From assembly GCF_008831285.2 (NCBI RefSeq), contig NC_045140.1, positions 2,149,528 to 2,213,527 of the forward strand: a stretch of DNA of 64,000 nucleotides, written 5' to 3'. The position numbers and the translations under genes were made by a program. Within the stretch, counting starts at the first letter, position 1; each line of letters begins with the position of its first letter. This DNA is from Nymphaea colorata (Eukaryota > Streptophyta > Magnoliopsida > Nymphaeales > Nymphaeaceae). Below the pieces are notes generated by a model. It did no database searches and was not told the origin of the DNA. It saw only the letters and a program-made list of their open reading frames with translations. Below, piece by piece: positions 48,666 to 61,618 of this stretch.

Positions 48666-50618
48666 TCACAATAATCTTCCCAAGTCTTTACAACGAATTT
48701 CAAAACTCCTTTTCTCTGCCTCTTTTAGAGGAGGACATAATTCAACATGGTTCACCAAATGGTTCGAGATAAAGACACTTTAAAAGTCATGCTAACCATT
48801 TTATGGCAGGTCTCAAAGTCCAAATGTTTGAAATAGTGCAAAAATAGTTTCTAATAAACCATCCTTTTGAAAATGGTAGAGAAGCAGTCTCCAGTTAGAT
48901 CGGTACACGCAACAATAATCATACACTAAAAGAAACAAAGGGACATTATTTATTTATTTTTTTAAAAAGTCTTTTTACTTTTTTTTTTAATTTCTCTTTT
49001 ATCTTTATAAAAAGTTTAGTTTCTTTTTTATTTAAATGAAAACATTTTCGTGTAATATTGGTGCTCGAAATTTCGAGCACCAACATGGCATGCGTAACAA
49101 GCACGGCATAAGTAACCAGCTTCGCTTTGGAATAACATTATACTTAAATGACGCAAGTGCTTCTACTTGTGTGTGTGTACATGTTTTTTATTCACGTAAA
49201 GCTTGAGAAACTAATGTGTAGATTATGAACAGGCCTTGAATTACAGGCATCAACACAAATTCGTGAAACTAATCAGCTTAGCCGCATGATGATTTATGAT
49301 CGTCGCCCACGTAACAGGTATGTTCAATCGGTTATTGGTAACAGCATTTGACTCTTAATTGATAATTCAAATTCACTTCCATGCATCGGTTTATGACCAG
49401 GGAGTATTCTAGTTTGAAGGTTAAACATTCCATTGTAACATCCCAAAAATGATATTTGATATTTTCTTGCACATAGGATTGTGAAGAATTTTAGGGGACT
49501 TATAAAAATGGTTGTTAAGTAGTTGTTTTGGTTACAAACTTTTTTCAAATCAAAACTGAAATTGTTAAGAGGTGAGTTGGGATCCATCAAACCGAAGAGC
49601 TAAGCCCGGTGTGAAAGTGGGTGAGGTCATTACAACGATATCAAAGCAGATTAACACTTCAAAAGTTACAAATCTCATGTCTAAAATTATGAAGAATCTT
49701 GAGAGGTTTATAAGAAAAATTGTTAAGTGATTGGTTGTTCGGTTCTAATCTTTTTGAATCATAATCAAAACTGTTAGGGGTAAGTTGGGACCCATTACAC
49801 CAGGGGCCCGAGCTAGATGTGGGAGTCGGCCAGGCCAATACATTAATAATTTAAGGAGGCAATGTTTTTGATACTACTGTATCTGTCAACTAATACTACA
49901 CAGAGATCGATGATAGATAGCTTGGAGATCAAAAATCGAATTCTTTGCCAGTTAATTATCTCACAGCTTGTGGCGAGGAACTGGGACTGGTTGGCGTTCA
50001 GTGTTACAAAACTTTTCATCCCTGGACACGGCATCCTAGCATGTTGGAGAATGAGATCATCATCTAAAGACTTAATGGTTTTATTTCTATTTGGTCATAG
50101 ATTACTTTGATCATTCTCCTTTCTTGTAATTGTCAAAACGGGGTTAGTCGGGTTCCTGCCAGATTATAAAATATCTCAAGGAAAATCATTTGAATGGGAT
50201 CTGTTTCTCTTCCAAACATGTCTAAGCAACACACTTTGCCTTTTCATCTGAAATTTCTGTGAATTAATTAACTTGTTGCTATAAACACTACAAATACATA
50301 AGATGAACGCATTTTAGTAAAACAACGTATACTTTTTGCTGTAGTCCTATGATCTGCTACTGTACAGTACTTGATCTTGTTTGCGCCGGTACTGATCGTC
50401 AACAAATAACTTTGTCTGAGATCCACCAGTAAAAGGTGTGGTTACGGCAGCTTATTAATTACTTCCCGCCGATACATAATATTTCATGCAAGTACATGCA
50501 TGCTCTAAGTACAAAATTTCTTTTTCCATTCGGTGAACTATTCACTATAGTGTATATACACTTGTTGGTAACAGAGAAACACGAGTTGTATCGAGGGTAA
50601 AGGCAAGTGGCTGTAGTT
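48666..50618. other. Intergenic region 3' of the phospholipase gene
   Basis: AT-rich, with a perfect 26-bp palindrome at 49058-49083 and a diverged tandem pair (about 49480-49620 and 49690-49815) sharing GAAGAAT, GTTAAG, GGTGAGTTGGGA-like and CCATCA words. No gene. Confidence 0.5.
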
Positions 50619-51929
50619 CTAGGTTTTGCAGATTCTAGTTGGCAGTTGAATCAATTTCCCCAGTCTCTTGGCAGCGCTCCTCCATTGCCAGGAATCAAAG
50701 TTTTGCTTCCTTATGAACTGCTTTGCTTTGGTGAAGAAGTCACCACTCTTCTTTGCTACCTTTTTGGGACATTTGAGCAAGCCAAGGTAAGCCTCCAAGT
50801 CATGGACACAGGCAGGATTTCTCATCTTAAAGAAGTTGAGGGCCAGTTCTACACCAACATGAATGTAGCATGAATGGCACCAAGGAAGTTCACCTCTTTC
50901 TCCCAAAACCCTAAAGTTCTCATTCAAGAAAACCCCTGGGACCTTTGTAACTGGGTCATTGACATTGACCACCCTCAATACTTTGAGACCCAACTCTTCA
51001 CACCTCCTTTTGAACCCAGAATTTCCCACCCTTGGCCCAGCAAAGGAGTAAACAGTGATGGGTATCTCTTGTTTTGGTCCAATTCTGTTAAGTCCAAGCT
51101 CTGCTATGTCATAGGCCAGCAGCATGGCCAATGAGCTCCCCATGCTATGGCCGGCCACAGTTATACTCACCTCCTCCCCTCTGTACTTGTTGATGATTCT
51201 GGAGACCTCTGCAAGAAGCTGGTCCCTGCAACTCCTATGGCCGAACTTGCAGGAGCGATCGGTGGATGTGTACAGGCTGAGGAAGCCGAGTTCCACCATG
51301 ACATCGAGCCTTGGCTCATGGGGATCGAGCCTAGCAGGTGTGAGTGCACTCATGAAGTTGGCAACCCACTCGAACGAGGTAACAGTTCCCCTGAAACTGA
51401 TCAGAATGTCCCTCCTCCCCAACCTCTTGATCTCCTTCCCGGTTGAGACTGCGACGTAGCCGATCCACCGGCTAGAGCAGGAGGCGTCCTGCAGAGGGAT
51501 GCTGATGTCTGGAGTTGCGTAGATGTACTTGGTGATTTCATAACCAGAGCTCTCCAGGCCAACCTCCTCCAGGATCCGGTTTCTTCCATACTTGCAGTTG
51601 CAGTATCGCTTTGAGCTCGGGTCGAGATCGAAAGCATGGTAACAAGCCATGACGAACTCGCCATAGCGGATGATCTCGTTCTTGAGGATGGGATTGAGGG
51701 GCTCCAGAAGGCCCTTCCAGTTGTTGGATCCCTGTATCTCCCTCCACATGCCTGCTAGGCTGTTCTTTGATGCAGTTGCAAGCTTTGAATTGTGATGTGA
51801 TGATAGTACTAGAGAAGAAGGCCCGTTTTCGATCATTACTTTGCATTGGGTCGTCGATCTTCGAGGTGGAATCAGAAGAATTCGTGGTGAGTGCAGAGAT
51901 TGGTTTGGCATCATGAATTGGGACGCCAT
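50619..51929 (-). CDS. Chloroplastic class-I phospholipase A1 (DAD1-like lipase), intronless
   Basis: 436 residues, lipase class 3 family. It should release sn-1 fatty acids from plastid phospho- or galactolipids; in this family DAD1 and DONGLE feed jasmonate synthesis and others act in lipid turnover. Residues 1 to about 55 are Ser/Arg-rich with few acids, as in a transit peptide. Family blocks follow: [47 protein letters not shown] at 179-182 and the nucleophile elbow GHSMGS with Ser262. Then FAGPRVGN, Asp325 in [12 protein letters not shown], and His376 in [11 protein letters not shown] complete a Ser-Asp-His triad. Met replaces the more usual Leu next to the Ser. The length is at the short end for the family. 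The ATG at 51927-51929 is chosen because the transit peptide begins there and a TATA box lies about 95 bp upstream. Which subgroup it belongs to I cannot settle. Confidence 0.88.
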   Translation of the reverse strand: MASQFMMPNQSLHSPRILLIPPRRSTTQCKVMIENGPSSLVLSSHHNSKLATASKNSLAGMWREIQGSNNWKGLLEPLNPILKNEIIRYGEFVMACYHAFDLDPSSKRYCNCKYGRNRILEEVGLESSGYEITKYIYATPDISIPLQDASCSSRWIGYVAVSTGKEIKRLGRRDILISFRGTVTSFEWVANFMSALTPARLDPHEPRLDVMVELGFLSLYTSTDRSCKFGHRSCRDQLLAEVSRIINKYRGEEVSITVAGHSMGSSLAMLLAYDIAELGLNRIGPKQEIPITVYSFAGPRVGNSGFKRRCEELGLKVLRVVNVNDPVTKVPGVFLNENFRVLGERGELPWCHSCYIHVGVELALNFFKMRNPACVHDLEAYLGLLKCPKKVAKKSGDFFTKAKQFIRKQNFDSWQWRSAAKRLGKLIQLPTRICKT

Positions 51930-52019
51930 GAGAGGAGGAGAGAGAGCGAGCAGCGTTTGCTGCAGCAGCAGCCGGAGAGGAGAGGGTTTGAGGAATGGGA
52001 AACAAAAGGTGGTAGGAGA

Positions 52020-52027
52020 TATTTATA
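52020..52027 (-). promoter_or_regulatory. TATA box of phospholipase A1 gene
   Basis: TATAAATA on the minus strand, about 95 bp upstream of the start codon. It implies a 5' UTR of about 60 nt containing a purine/pyrimidine-biased stretch. Confidence 0.65.
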
Positions 52028-52284
52028 CAGTTTGGAGGGGAGGAAGAACACAAAGGCCTGCATCCCGTCCCGAGCGGGAGGGATGGTGCACTGTGGGGTC
52101 ACGTTCGGCAGGAATTTTGACGGCCATGAAATTCATTCGGAGTCGCTCACCTCCTCCTCCTGTGTACTTCAGTGGTCGGTCGGGCACTGCAATTTGTTAC
52201 CAATACGTTGCGGCTGCGGTAACGAGTCTTCTGACTCTGCCAAGAAAATCTGGGGTTCAAATGCGTGTTCCTTTATATGTATAT

Positions 52285-52484
52285 TGGTAGATGGCTGACC
52301 ACTACGTGTTAGACCCATAAAAAAATATTTAAATATCTATCTTTGGATAGTTTGACAAAAAAAAAAGACTAAGCATTTTTAATTGTCTAATATTAATTAA
52401 TAGCTTTGTTTTTCTTTGTTTTTCTCTCAATCATATATCTTGTAAAGAACAAGGGACATTATTATTCTTAATATCTAATGGTAC

Positions 52485-52547
<63 letters not shown>
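52285..52547. mobile_element. Microsatellite-ended MITE, copy 4
   Basis: The left end TTGGTAGATGGCTGACC..GTTAGACCCATAA matches the inverted termini of 15752-16079. The core has TTTTTCTCTCAATCATATATCTTG, and the right end is GGTACC(TC)n(TA)n at 52482-52547. About 260 bp, lying a few hundred bp upstream of the phospholipase promoter. Confidence 0.65.
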
Positions 52548-52548
<1 letters not shown>

Positions 52549-55500
52549 CCATCTCAACTTCTATCCAATCATAATCACTCAAAGGCATTGCATTGTGCTA
52601 GCATCCAAGAGAAGAGGGAGGATTTATTTGTCTAGAAAAAAATGAGAGAGGGAGAGAAGAAGAAACATTGAGAGGTGGTGAGAAGGGGATGCAGACCACT
52701 GTTTTTAACAATCGAATTATGGGTAAAAAAAAAAAGAAGTCAGTACTACGTGTTGATCTGATAGTGTCATTGAGAACTCAGAACTTTTGAAGAACGGTAA
52801 CGTTAAGGTAACTTGTTTTACCATGCAAGAAGCAATTACCTAAATCAAATGAATTATGGCTAGACAGTCAATATTTACGAGGCATTTAGATTGCATTCTT
52901 AAAAAACTTTAGTTTTGTGAAAACCAAATTTTATGAAAACCCACATAAAAATCTAGCTTTAAAACTTGATTTGGATGTTTGGATGACATGATAAAAACTG
53001 GGGGAGAGAGCAACAACTGCTTTTACCTGAAAAAAGGTTTTTCAGGTTCTTTATGAAAACCCAGGTTTTGTCAAAATTAGGTTTTGGCAAAACCCAATTT
53101 TAATATCATCCATATACACCTAAAGGAATTATCAAAACTTGATTTTGGGCTGCCCCTTGGTTATTTTTTATAAGCATTAACTGGTGCAAATATATGTTTG
53201 GCATAATTTGTCAACTTAGATTTCTATAACAAAAACAGTTGAGGTCTTGTGTTATATTCTTAAAATGCATAGATTTATCATAACAGAGAAAAGTTTCCAA
53301 CACCAACTTTTGGGCTCATGCTAATAAAAAATACACTATATTGCCATGTACACATTTATACCTTCCCATGATTAAATTAAAAGGCCCTAAAACTTTGTCT
53401 CTGTGAAGTCAACTTTCGAATTAGTCAACAGACCAATCGTTCTTCCTTCCAGGAAGTATGCATTAAGAAATACACAATACCAGTTTGTTTACATACTAAT
53501 TAAATAATAAACAATATGAATCAACGACTTGCCTAACTTTCTCGCGTTGACAAGAAAATACGCTTAACCCCAATATGAATGAGGGTGCATCAATGGGACT
53601 GGTAGAAACGATAGGACGAAGCAGAAAAAAATTAATATATGTGCACCGATGTTGCATAGGACAAAATTAAACTAGATTTATACTGTGACCAGAAATCATA
53701 TTCTATTCTTACCCGTCAACTCGACGGACCAACAATCTTCTATATCTTTCAAACGATTTCAGATATGTAGTACTAAGCTCGGAATAGAAGAAAGTCGAGA
53801 GTAGAGACAAATAGGAAGGAACATCTACGTAAGTTGGGATGCATGTTAGAGTTAACGAAAAAGCTAACCAATTTGGATGTGGTCTCGGTGGCTAAGATGA
53901 ACTAATGAAAGAAAAATTAGAAACAGATAGAAGAAGAAGAAGATTTTTTTTTTTTTTTCAATCTGTAAGAGTTGGAATAATATATTATAGATAACAAACC
54001 TAACCAACTTGGATATAGTTAAACATACAAGTATATTACATATTTCGTCTGTGAAAATGGTTCAAACTATTGGACAAGAGTATCATTTGTATTAAGATCA
54101 TTTTAATAATTTCATTGCCTCAAGTTGATGGCAGATAAAGTTTCTTTCAGTTATTGACGCAAGAAGCCCCATCTGTTTCTCCGGGCAATGTCAAGGACTT
54201 AGATTAATTGCTTTTCGATATTGTTCCCACTTGATCAGGTTTATCTTCGAATTGAAATGTTTGAGAATAAGAAACTTTACCAAATGAGAACATTAACAAA
54301 TGGCAAAGGATAACCGCAGCTATGTTTTAAAGCTTCAAAACCGATGTCTGTCAACAAGGCCAATTTTTGAACTTGTTGTGATGAAGTTGTGTTGATTTTG
54401 TAACAAGTACGCCATTTACATAATACCAACAAATTAAATGTTCAATGGTTTATGTGATTATATATGTATATATGCACTCTGGGACCTTAATATGTGTGAC
54501 CGAGCTCATATTTATATTCTTTGAAAGTGACCCATCAGATCTGACATCTTTTAAATCTCCTCGCGTTTCCCATCGTGTGGCAAAGCGGGCCTTTTTGTGA
54601 GGGAAAGCTCAGTTGCGGATCACTTCATAATAGTTGAAAAGGACTTATATTAATGAGCCCCATCTACGGGTTTGAGTCAAAAAATTTTCATCCATCTACG
54701 GGTTGGAGTCAAAAAAAATTTCATCCAGGGAGTGGGGATGAATTATAGTTTTAAGATTTTAATAGGAACAGAAATATGATTTTTTCAAAATTTTTATGTA
54801 TGCTAATTGAAAATTTTTTAAAATTATAAGTAAAAAATTTTGTTGTTGAAATTTTTACGAGGGCCAAAGCCTTTGTTGGCCCCCTAGCTCCGCCCCTGCT
54901 TAAGTCACTAAATTTAACAACTAAATTGCTTACCTAAATAACCATATAGTGGGCAAAATGCACTAGAAATAATTATGAAGTTAACTCTTCTCAAATGTTC
55001 ATCTCCTTTGTCATTTATGATATGGCATGCATATGAAAGACCTCACGTGATTTGTCACCAAAGGCTGCCCACCATTCTTCTTAAGTTATTATACTACTAA
55101 AGTATTATGATACGTGTGGCAGAGATACATATGGGCTGGTGTGAGCAGTAGATATATGAGGGTTGCTGCGGGTCACTGTCCACGCCAGCCTACTACAAAT
55201 TTTAATGGAAGACTTAAATTTACAATGTAATAACTTAAAAATAATATAGGGTGCCGACATCAGACCTAGGCTGGTTAATCATCTACTCCTCGGCCAGAAA
55301 ATTACAGCTCCTTCATTGGATGATACTACCATAGGGTGTTGACCTACCGGCTTGGGCCAATACTGGTAGGTAGCCTGTCTCTAGTTCAAGTTGCACGAGC
55401 ACCTTATAGAGTCTTGTGTTTAATAGGAGAGAAGTCTTACACTAGTTTTGACCTCAAGCACAGGTTCCAACTTATGCACCACACAAATCCTAGACCCTAA

Positions 55501-55839
55501 GGGCAAAGGGGATCTTGGACTGTAGTGTAGGTTTAAAACTAAATACCAAACCATAGACATTGCAGGCAATGGCAAACGTAGGTGTGGGTTTGTGTCGACT
55601 GTTTTCCGCGGACTCATAAAAATGTTTATGTTTATTTTCATATTGGTACCTCAGGAAAAAAATTCTCATGTGGACATTGATCCCCCTTAAAATTTTAAAA
55701 GTTTATTACTAGTATCCCTCAACAAGAAATTTTTAGCTCTGCCCCTGACTAGATGCTAGGAGGAATAGGAGGAAGAAGGGGTGTTCGGCTGTAGTAGAGC
55801 CACATGGTTTTTACATTAATAATTTGATATATTTGATTG

Positions 55840-55885
55840 TATATATATATATATAGAGAGAGAGAGAGAAAGAGAGAGAGAGAGG
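55840..55885. repeat. Compound microsatellite (TA)n(GA)n
   Basis: About 16 bp of TA repeats followed by about 30 bp of GA repeats with one AA interruption. Confidence 0.95.
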
Positions 55886-56799
55886 GTTTTTTGGAACTTG
55901 AAGGGCATGGCTTTGTACTATGTAGTTGCACTCCTCGACCATTCAGATGAATAATATAATTGTTCTCCTTTGTCTGAAATAAGAAAAGGTGACAACCATG
56001 GGCGGAGGGCGCCTAAGCCATGAGGCCGGTGACTACTGTTGCAAGAGCTCAAAAGGAAAGGTACTTTTCTGTTCTCAGTAGGTCAATCCCGTGTCCCATG
56101 CCGCTCAAGCCGCAGCCGGCGATGAGCAGCTCCAACCTTCGAACGTCAAGCATGTTTTCAGTCATGGATGAGTAGTTCCCCGAGACGTGGACAACCACCT
56201 TACATAATTTATTGTGCAGACGCGCATGAAGCGAAGGAACTTGATTGATAATTCATTCAAATTGACTGATTCAAGGGGATTCAGACCGATCGTGGAAAAA
56301 ATTGGCGCCGACCAGACGGGGAAGTCTGTGTCGATCGATCGTGTTGATGGCGATGGAGTAGCTGTCGATGGCGTCTCAGGTGCAACTTGGCGGCCAGGAA
56401 GGTGAGGGGAAGTTGTCTGGTCGGCGGTCCTCTCTCTCCCTCCCTCTTACTGAAATTTAAAAGGGAGAAAGAAAATCAATGTCGTTTTCTCAAAGACGAG
56501 ATTTCGCGACTGCTGTATCTTATTTTATACTTCTTCTTCTCTTCTCCACAACCTAACGCCAGCGCCAGCTAACTCAACGGGAAGATGGTGTAATACTCAA
56601 CCGACTTTTTTGTACAAAACATTGAAAGAAAGGGAAGGGGTGAGGTCTCCTTGCATTTGGCTACTGTTCAATTCTGATCTGTTCATACTTGTGGAAGGCG
56701 TGCATGCAATGACGTAGCCCCATGGGGTTGGTGTCCACAGTTGCTCACACCAGTCTTTTAATTTTTTTTTATTTTAAAATAAAAAACTTAAATATTTAT

Positions 56800-56804
<5 letters not shown>

Positions 56805-56842
<38 letters not shown>
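56805..56842. repeat. (TA)n microsatellite
   Basis: About 19 TA units, just right of a GTTGGTGTCCACAGTTGC repeat fragment at 56705-56770. Confidence 0.95.
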
Positions 56843-56844
<2 letters not shown>

Positions 56845-57774
56845 CAGAATGTAGCGCCTAGACATGTGGCGTGATCTACAGTCCACAACCCAAACACTGC
56901 ACAAGATCAGGGTCCCTTGTTCATACTAATCACGTAGGAACAATCGCATTAATTTATTACGACCGCCGGAAAAAAAATGTGTTTAGAAGGAAGTTTTTTG
57001 TTTGCACGGTCACGTCGTGTTAGTTGGTGGCGTTAATTCCGATTGCTGCTACCAAAAGTTCTCTATTTTAACTTTTTTTTTTTTTTTTAAGTTAGAAAGG
57101 ATTCTCGCAGTTCCAATGTCTATTGTTATTCATTTCAACATCACTTTTAAATTGGAAAGGTTGGGGTTCGGCAGAAGCGTCATTGACCTTTCTTCATATT
57201 TGAGGCTTCAAATTCTACCCGATAGCCACATGGTGGAAGTTTAGTTCAGCTTTTAGAATTCAACGGTTCAACTTTTGAAACTCATTCCTGCAGCCAGCCA
57301 ATTCCTGGCCTGAGCAGGCCAGCTAGCCACTAGGCAGAGGCCGAAGCTACGTCCTAGGTGTGGTGTCGGTGATATATATGGTGGCCCCAAAGTATAATGC
57401 TCACAAGAACATTTTGATACAGCAGTTATTCTGTGGTCCTCGATGCATATATTATTGCAACTAGATCAAATCAACTCCTGCCTCATAAATAAGTTTTCCT
57501 ACTTGTAGCACAATAACACCTTTGTCCCCAAGTGTAGTTTCTGTTCTTAACCGCCGCAGTCAATGGCTCTCCTTTTTATTTGTTTCTTTGTAATTAATTA
57601 CATGGCAAGATCATTTTTACTACTATAAAACCTTAAATTCTGGTGGGCTATGTTGATTTAGACATAAGTTTAATTCACTGCATGGATCATGTCGTTGATT
57701 CAACTTTTTTAGAATATCTTGAAACGAGTCAGTTAGAGTATCCAGTTTTGTCCAAGCTCTTCGAGTGACGCGGG

Positions 57775-57955
57775 CTATTCGCGTAGTCACATGTGGGCAA
57801 CTGCCCACATCAGCTCTTTAAAATTCTTTTATTTTCATGTTGGGAAATTTACTATTTACTTCTATACATATATAAATGTCCCTCCAGATATAAGTGTTTA
57901 TAAACAGGTGCCCCTCCAATTAACTTTTCTAGTTCCGCCATTGGGTTATTCCAGA
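57775..57955 (+). mobile_element. Short dispersed repeat with GTGGGCAACTGCCCAC motif
   Basis: Best-preserved plus-strand copy: CACATGTGGGCAACTGCCCA, ATCAGCTCTTTAAAATTCTTT, an AT-rich middle, CCCTCCAGATATAAGTGTTTA, then TTTTCTAGTTCCGCCATTGG. The order matches the minus-strand copy at 5833-5997. Partial relatives lie at about 43380-43470, 55125-55220 and 56705-56790. Confidence 0.7.
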
Positions 57956-58276
57956 GGGCCTGCCCATTTCCCCTGCCTCTGGGGTACTGTGTGGCATTAG
58001 GCCTGAGTGGGCAGCGGGCCATCTTCAGCTCAAGGTTGCACACTTCACCTTCAATGGTTGAGGAGCGTATTGGCCTTACCATAGCCTTGGCTTGGCTATG
58101 GCATGGTCGGCTGCAGTAACATTGTTGACAAGCCCGGTCATGCCAGCTGGAACCGGCTGATCAAGCCTACCCTAGCATCGTCGGGTGACGTTAGGCTGGA
58201 TGGTACCATTAAACTTAGAATCACTAAACGAGTCCAATTGTATGACCCGCAGACTACAAAAATGTTCATGCATGGG

Positions 58277-58572
58277 TAGGGGCGGAGCCAGGATTTTGTT
58301 CCAGGGGACCAAATAGTTCAACCTCGGAACTGGGTTGGGTCAAATTCAACCCAAATAAAAAAAATCCATTGCACAACAAACAATCTAACAATTATGAAGA
58401 GTCTGAATATGTGTTCATAATCGCATGCATGAGAGCACCTGATAAACGACAATCTAACAATTAAAGTTAAAGTATGTTTTCATAGATATGCTCTAAAGAT
58501 TATGAGGAGTCTGAATATGTGTTCATAATCGCAAGCAAGTGGAATACAGCTTGAAAAATCGCCACCCCTGAA
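58277..58572. mobile_element. TAGGGGCGGAGCC-type repeat
   Basis: It starts TAGGGGCGGAGCCAGGATTT and ends AAAAATCGCCACCCCTG, imperfect inverted termini of hAT type. The interior holds a duplicated block GAGTCTGAATATGTGTTCATAATCGCA (58399 and 58510). No clean 8-bp target duplication is visible, so assignment is tentative. Confidence 0.5.
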
Positions 58573-58720
58573 AATCGAAACGATAATGTGCCAGCTACGT
58601 GCCCCCACTTCAACGAGCTATGCTACACCCCTTGAGACAGTTTCATCCAGGCTTTCTTCCTTAAAATTAATTTCTACCAGAAAGTTTGGTAGGTGGGTTA
58701 GAAATGCTAATTGTAACTGT

Positions 58721-58742
58721 AAAAAAAAAAAAAAAAAAAAAA
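58721..58742. repeat. Poly(A) run, 22 bp
   Basis: Uninterrupted A run. No upstream retro-sequence was recognised that would make it a retroposon tail. Confidence 0.9.
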
Positions 58743-60533
58743 TCAAATTTTGTCAAATGGTTTGGACAAATTTTTATGGAGCTGCAAACTTACAGCTCAA
58801 ATTAAGCTGAGTACGCATCGAAGCTGGGAGATTGCGAGTCGTCCCGTAGTCTAGTCCGAACATCCAGATCAAGAGCCGTGCTCATGGTTATTCCCACTTT
58901 GACACCACTTTTGGAATGTTATAAAGAGGTCATATTCGAATAAGCCGTACCCTTTGGCAGACCCGATTAAGATAGAGTGCAGATTCGACTCTGAGTTCAT
59001 ATTGGAATTCGTGAAATGAATGAAAAGTCTCTGACGATATCTAAGTCAGATTCTTAAAACTGCAACTATATGCATTTCAAAGTCCGACTTTGATGTTTTC
59101 AGAAACATGATCTTGATCCTATCACGCACTCGATGTTGAAGTCATGGTCCGATACAAAATTTTCGGTATGTTACCATTGCGAGCATTTTTTTCACACGAA
59201 TGTGTTCCTCTCTCTCCAGTACGGACATATTCTTACTTTATAGTGTCCGTATATTTTCTTAAATGTTCCTTTCACACATTTCTTTGTACAAATAGATTCC
59301 ACGTGACCTCAAATAAACCAGAAATCAATATATTACACGAAACTTTTGAAATTTGTCTACCATACTTAGTAGGACTAGGGACCAATGAGGGTCAGGCCTT
59401 CAATTTGATTCTCATGAGCACTATTTCTTTGGAATGCAAAAGGTGGCAGACACTATTCTCGAGTTGAACGTAAATTCACCAAGCCTTGATGCAGCTTTCA
59501 ACCCTAGGAATATGGAAAAGGATAGGGGTCTTTGGCCTAGCACTCGAGCCGTGGGATTCCCTCATGCTCGCACAACAACATGTATAGATCATATTTGTAA
59601 TCTATTAACCAGGCACTAATTTTTGGGCAATTATTACAAGTAATACATTTGTTCTAAATGTCATGTCCATGGAGAACTGCATGAACCATACTAGACACAG
59701 TCTCTTAAATAAGCAAGACAATTAGGATCCATATAGATCTTATAGAACTTGGGTAGTTTGAGGCCTCACAGTATTAAACTTTACCTCTTTGAAGACTGCC
59801 CATCAAGTGGTCATCATTCTGAATCAAACCCTGCTAGAGGATAGGTCTCTCACCAATTTATTATAATAAATACAAGAAATTACTACGCATCAAAGCAAAA
59901 GAAAAAACAATTAATGGAGAGAATAGTAAGCCAAAACTTGCTGTTAATAGTGAGAATATTAATAGAAAACAACAACAACTATAATAACATATCGTTTTGC
60001 AGTACCAAAATCAGTAAGTCCAAAGTATTAATGTTAAACAAGAAAAATGTCCCATTAATTACTTTAGAAGATCCCATTCATTGATTTCTTGCTCCCAAGA
60101 TATGGATGTCCCCAGTTGGGTGCCAGCAAAACAGGGGAATTATTTGTCAGAATATAGCGGGAATGAAATTCCACTGGTCAAACATCCTACCATAGAATAA
60201 TTTCATGCTTTAATAGTTATTGTGAACGATCTAGCAGCCTATTGACTTGAATCTGAATCCCCTTGGGGTGGACAAGTAAATGTCGCTATTCGCCACCGAC
60301 TTCTCCTTTCTCTGTCTTGTTTGAACAGCAGACGGTCTAAGTTAAACAATCTTATCAAATCCAAACGAGAGAGAGAGAGAGTCTAATGCATAGATTAGTG
60401 ATTGAACCCTGGCCGCCAAAACAGCCATTCAACACGTAAATGAAACACAAAAAAATTGCTTTTGAGGTGTCAATGTAAAAACAAGTACTTTTTATGAGTT
60501 CATGTAAACAGTTGCCCGCATATTGTCCACACA

Positions 60534-60977
60534 TAGGGATTGCAATATATTCGATTTGAATCGGATATCTGACCGATTCGATCTGATCCGAAAAAATCGG
60601 ATATGGATAAAAATTTAATATCTGATTAAGAAATCGGATCGGATTCGGATTTAATAAATGACATTCGATCGGGTTCGGATTAGGATATACATGAATATCG
60701 GATCGGATACGGATTCGGATCGGATTCAGTTTTAGACAAATATCCTCTATCTAATACTTGAAAAATGGCAAAATCCGGTTCAAAATTCGGATTCGGATTC
60801 GGATATAAATATAAAAATCGGATTCGGATTGTAAAATCGGATTTCGGATTCGGATTCGGATATGACTTTGCTTTATTCGAATTCGAATCCGAATCCGAAT
60901 CCGAGTATATGAATATCCGAAAAAACGGATATGGTTGAAGATGTATTCGATCCAAATCCGATCCGTTGACATCCCTA
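60534..60977 (+). mobile_element. hAT-like TAGGGATGTCAAT repeat, copy F, with intact 8-bp target duplication
   Basis: Left TAGGGATTGCAAT and right GTTGACATCCCTA are flanked by the perfect direct repeat TCCACACA (60526-60533 and 60978-60985). An 8-bp duplication with TAGGG termini is the hAT signature. The 444-bp interior is a near-continuous array of CGGATTCGGAT words in both orientations and encodes no transposase. Frames across it (SDSDSDSNS, RIRIRIR) are artefacts. Confidence 0.88.
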
Positions 60978-61385
60978 TCCACACATCCATACTTTGTTCC
61001 TTTGTTTGTATTCTGCTGGACCCATTACCAGATCCTCTGCAAAGAGTGATGCCGATATGGTGTGCACTTCTGTCTTTTGTTCCTGCCCATATAGTTTGAA
61101 TTATACTTTGGACCATTGCTCAGATCCTGAAAAGATTATGTCAGTAGTTCCTTCAGCCTTTAAGCTGAATATATACTAAATGGCAGTTGAATTAAGCCTC
61201 TCTTCTTGATATTCTAAGGGGTTTGGATCCTAAGAGGATCAACCATTGCAAGCACTTAATTTGGACCTATGGGGTCTATATAGGTCCTTGGGCTCGGTCT
61301 AATTGTAAGGGATCACAATACAATAGTTACCTAAACAACGATTAAGTTTATATTTTGTCAATAAGGTTGTGTTTGATAACAATAA

Positions 61386-61618
61386 GGTTGTGTTTGATAA
61401 TCACGCAGATCCGCAGTGGTCTCATATCTCAGATCACCACGGATTTCAGATCACCTGTTTTTAAGTCTCTCCCAAATCGGATCTTAAATCCATGATTTTT
61501 ATACTATAACATGGATTTGAGATCCACGTTGGGGGTGAATGCTAAAATCTACATGTTGATAAAAATGTGGATTTCGAGTCCCGTCAGATATGAAATCCGT
61601 CGAGCATCAAACACAACA
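61386..61618. mobile_element. PIF/Harbinger-type MITE, 233 bp
   Basis: Terminal inverted repeats GGTTGTGTTTGAT and ATCAAACACAACA are flanked by TAA (61383-61385 and 61619-61621). The interior has inverted GATTT/AAATC blocks. A 21-bp duplication of the left end (TAAGGTTGTGTTTGATAAC) sits just outside it at 61363. Confidence 0.72.

Noticed and set aside
60680-61116. Minus-strand frames with SDSDSDSN and RIRIRIRI repeats
   Set aside because: They are translations of the GGATTCGGAT word array of a hAT-like element.
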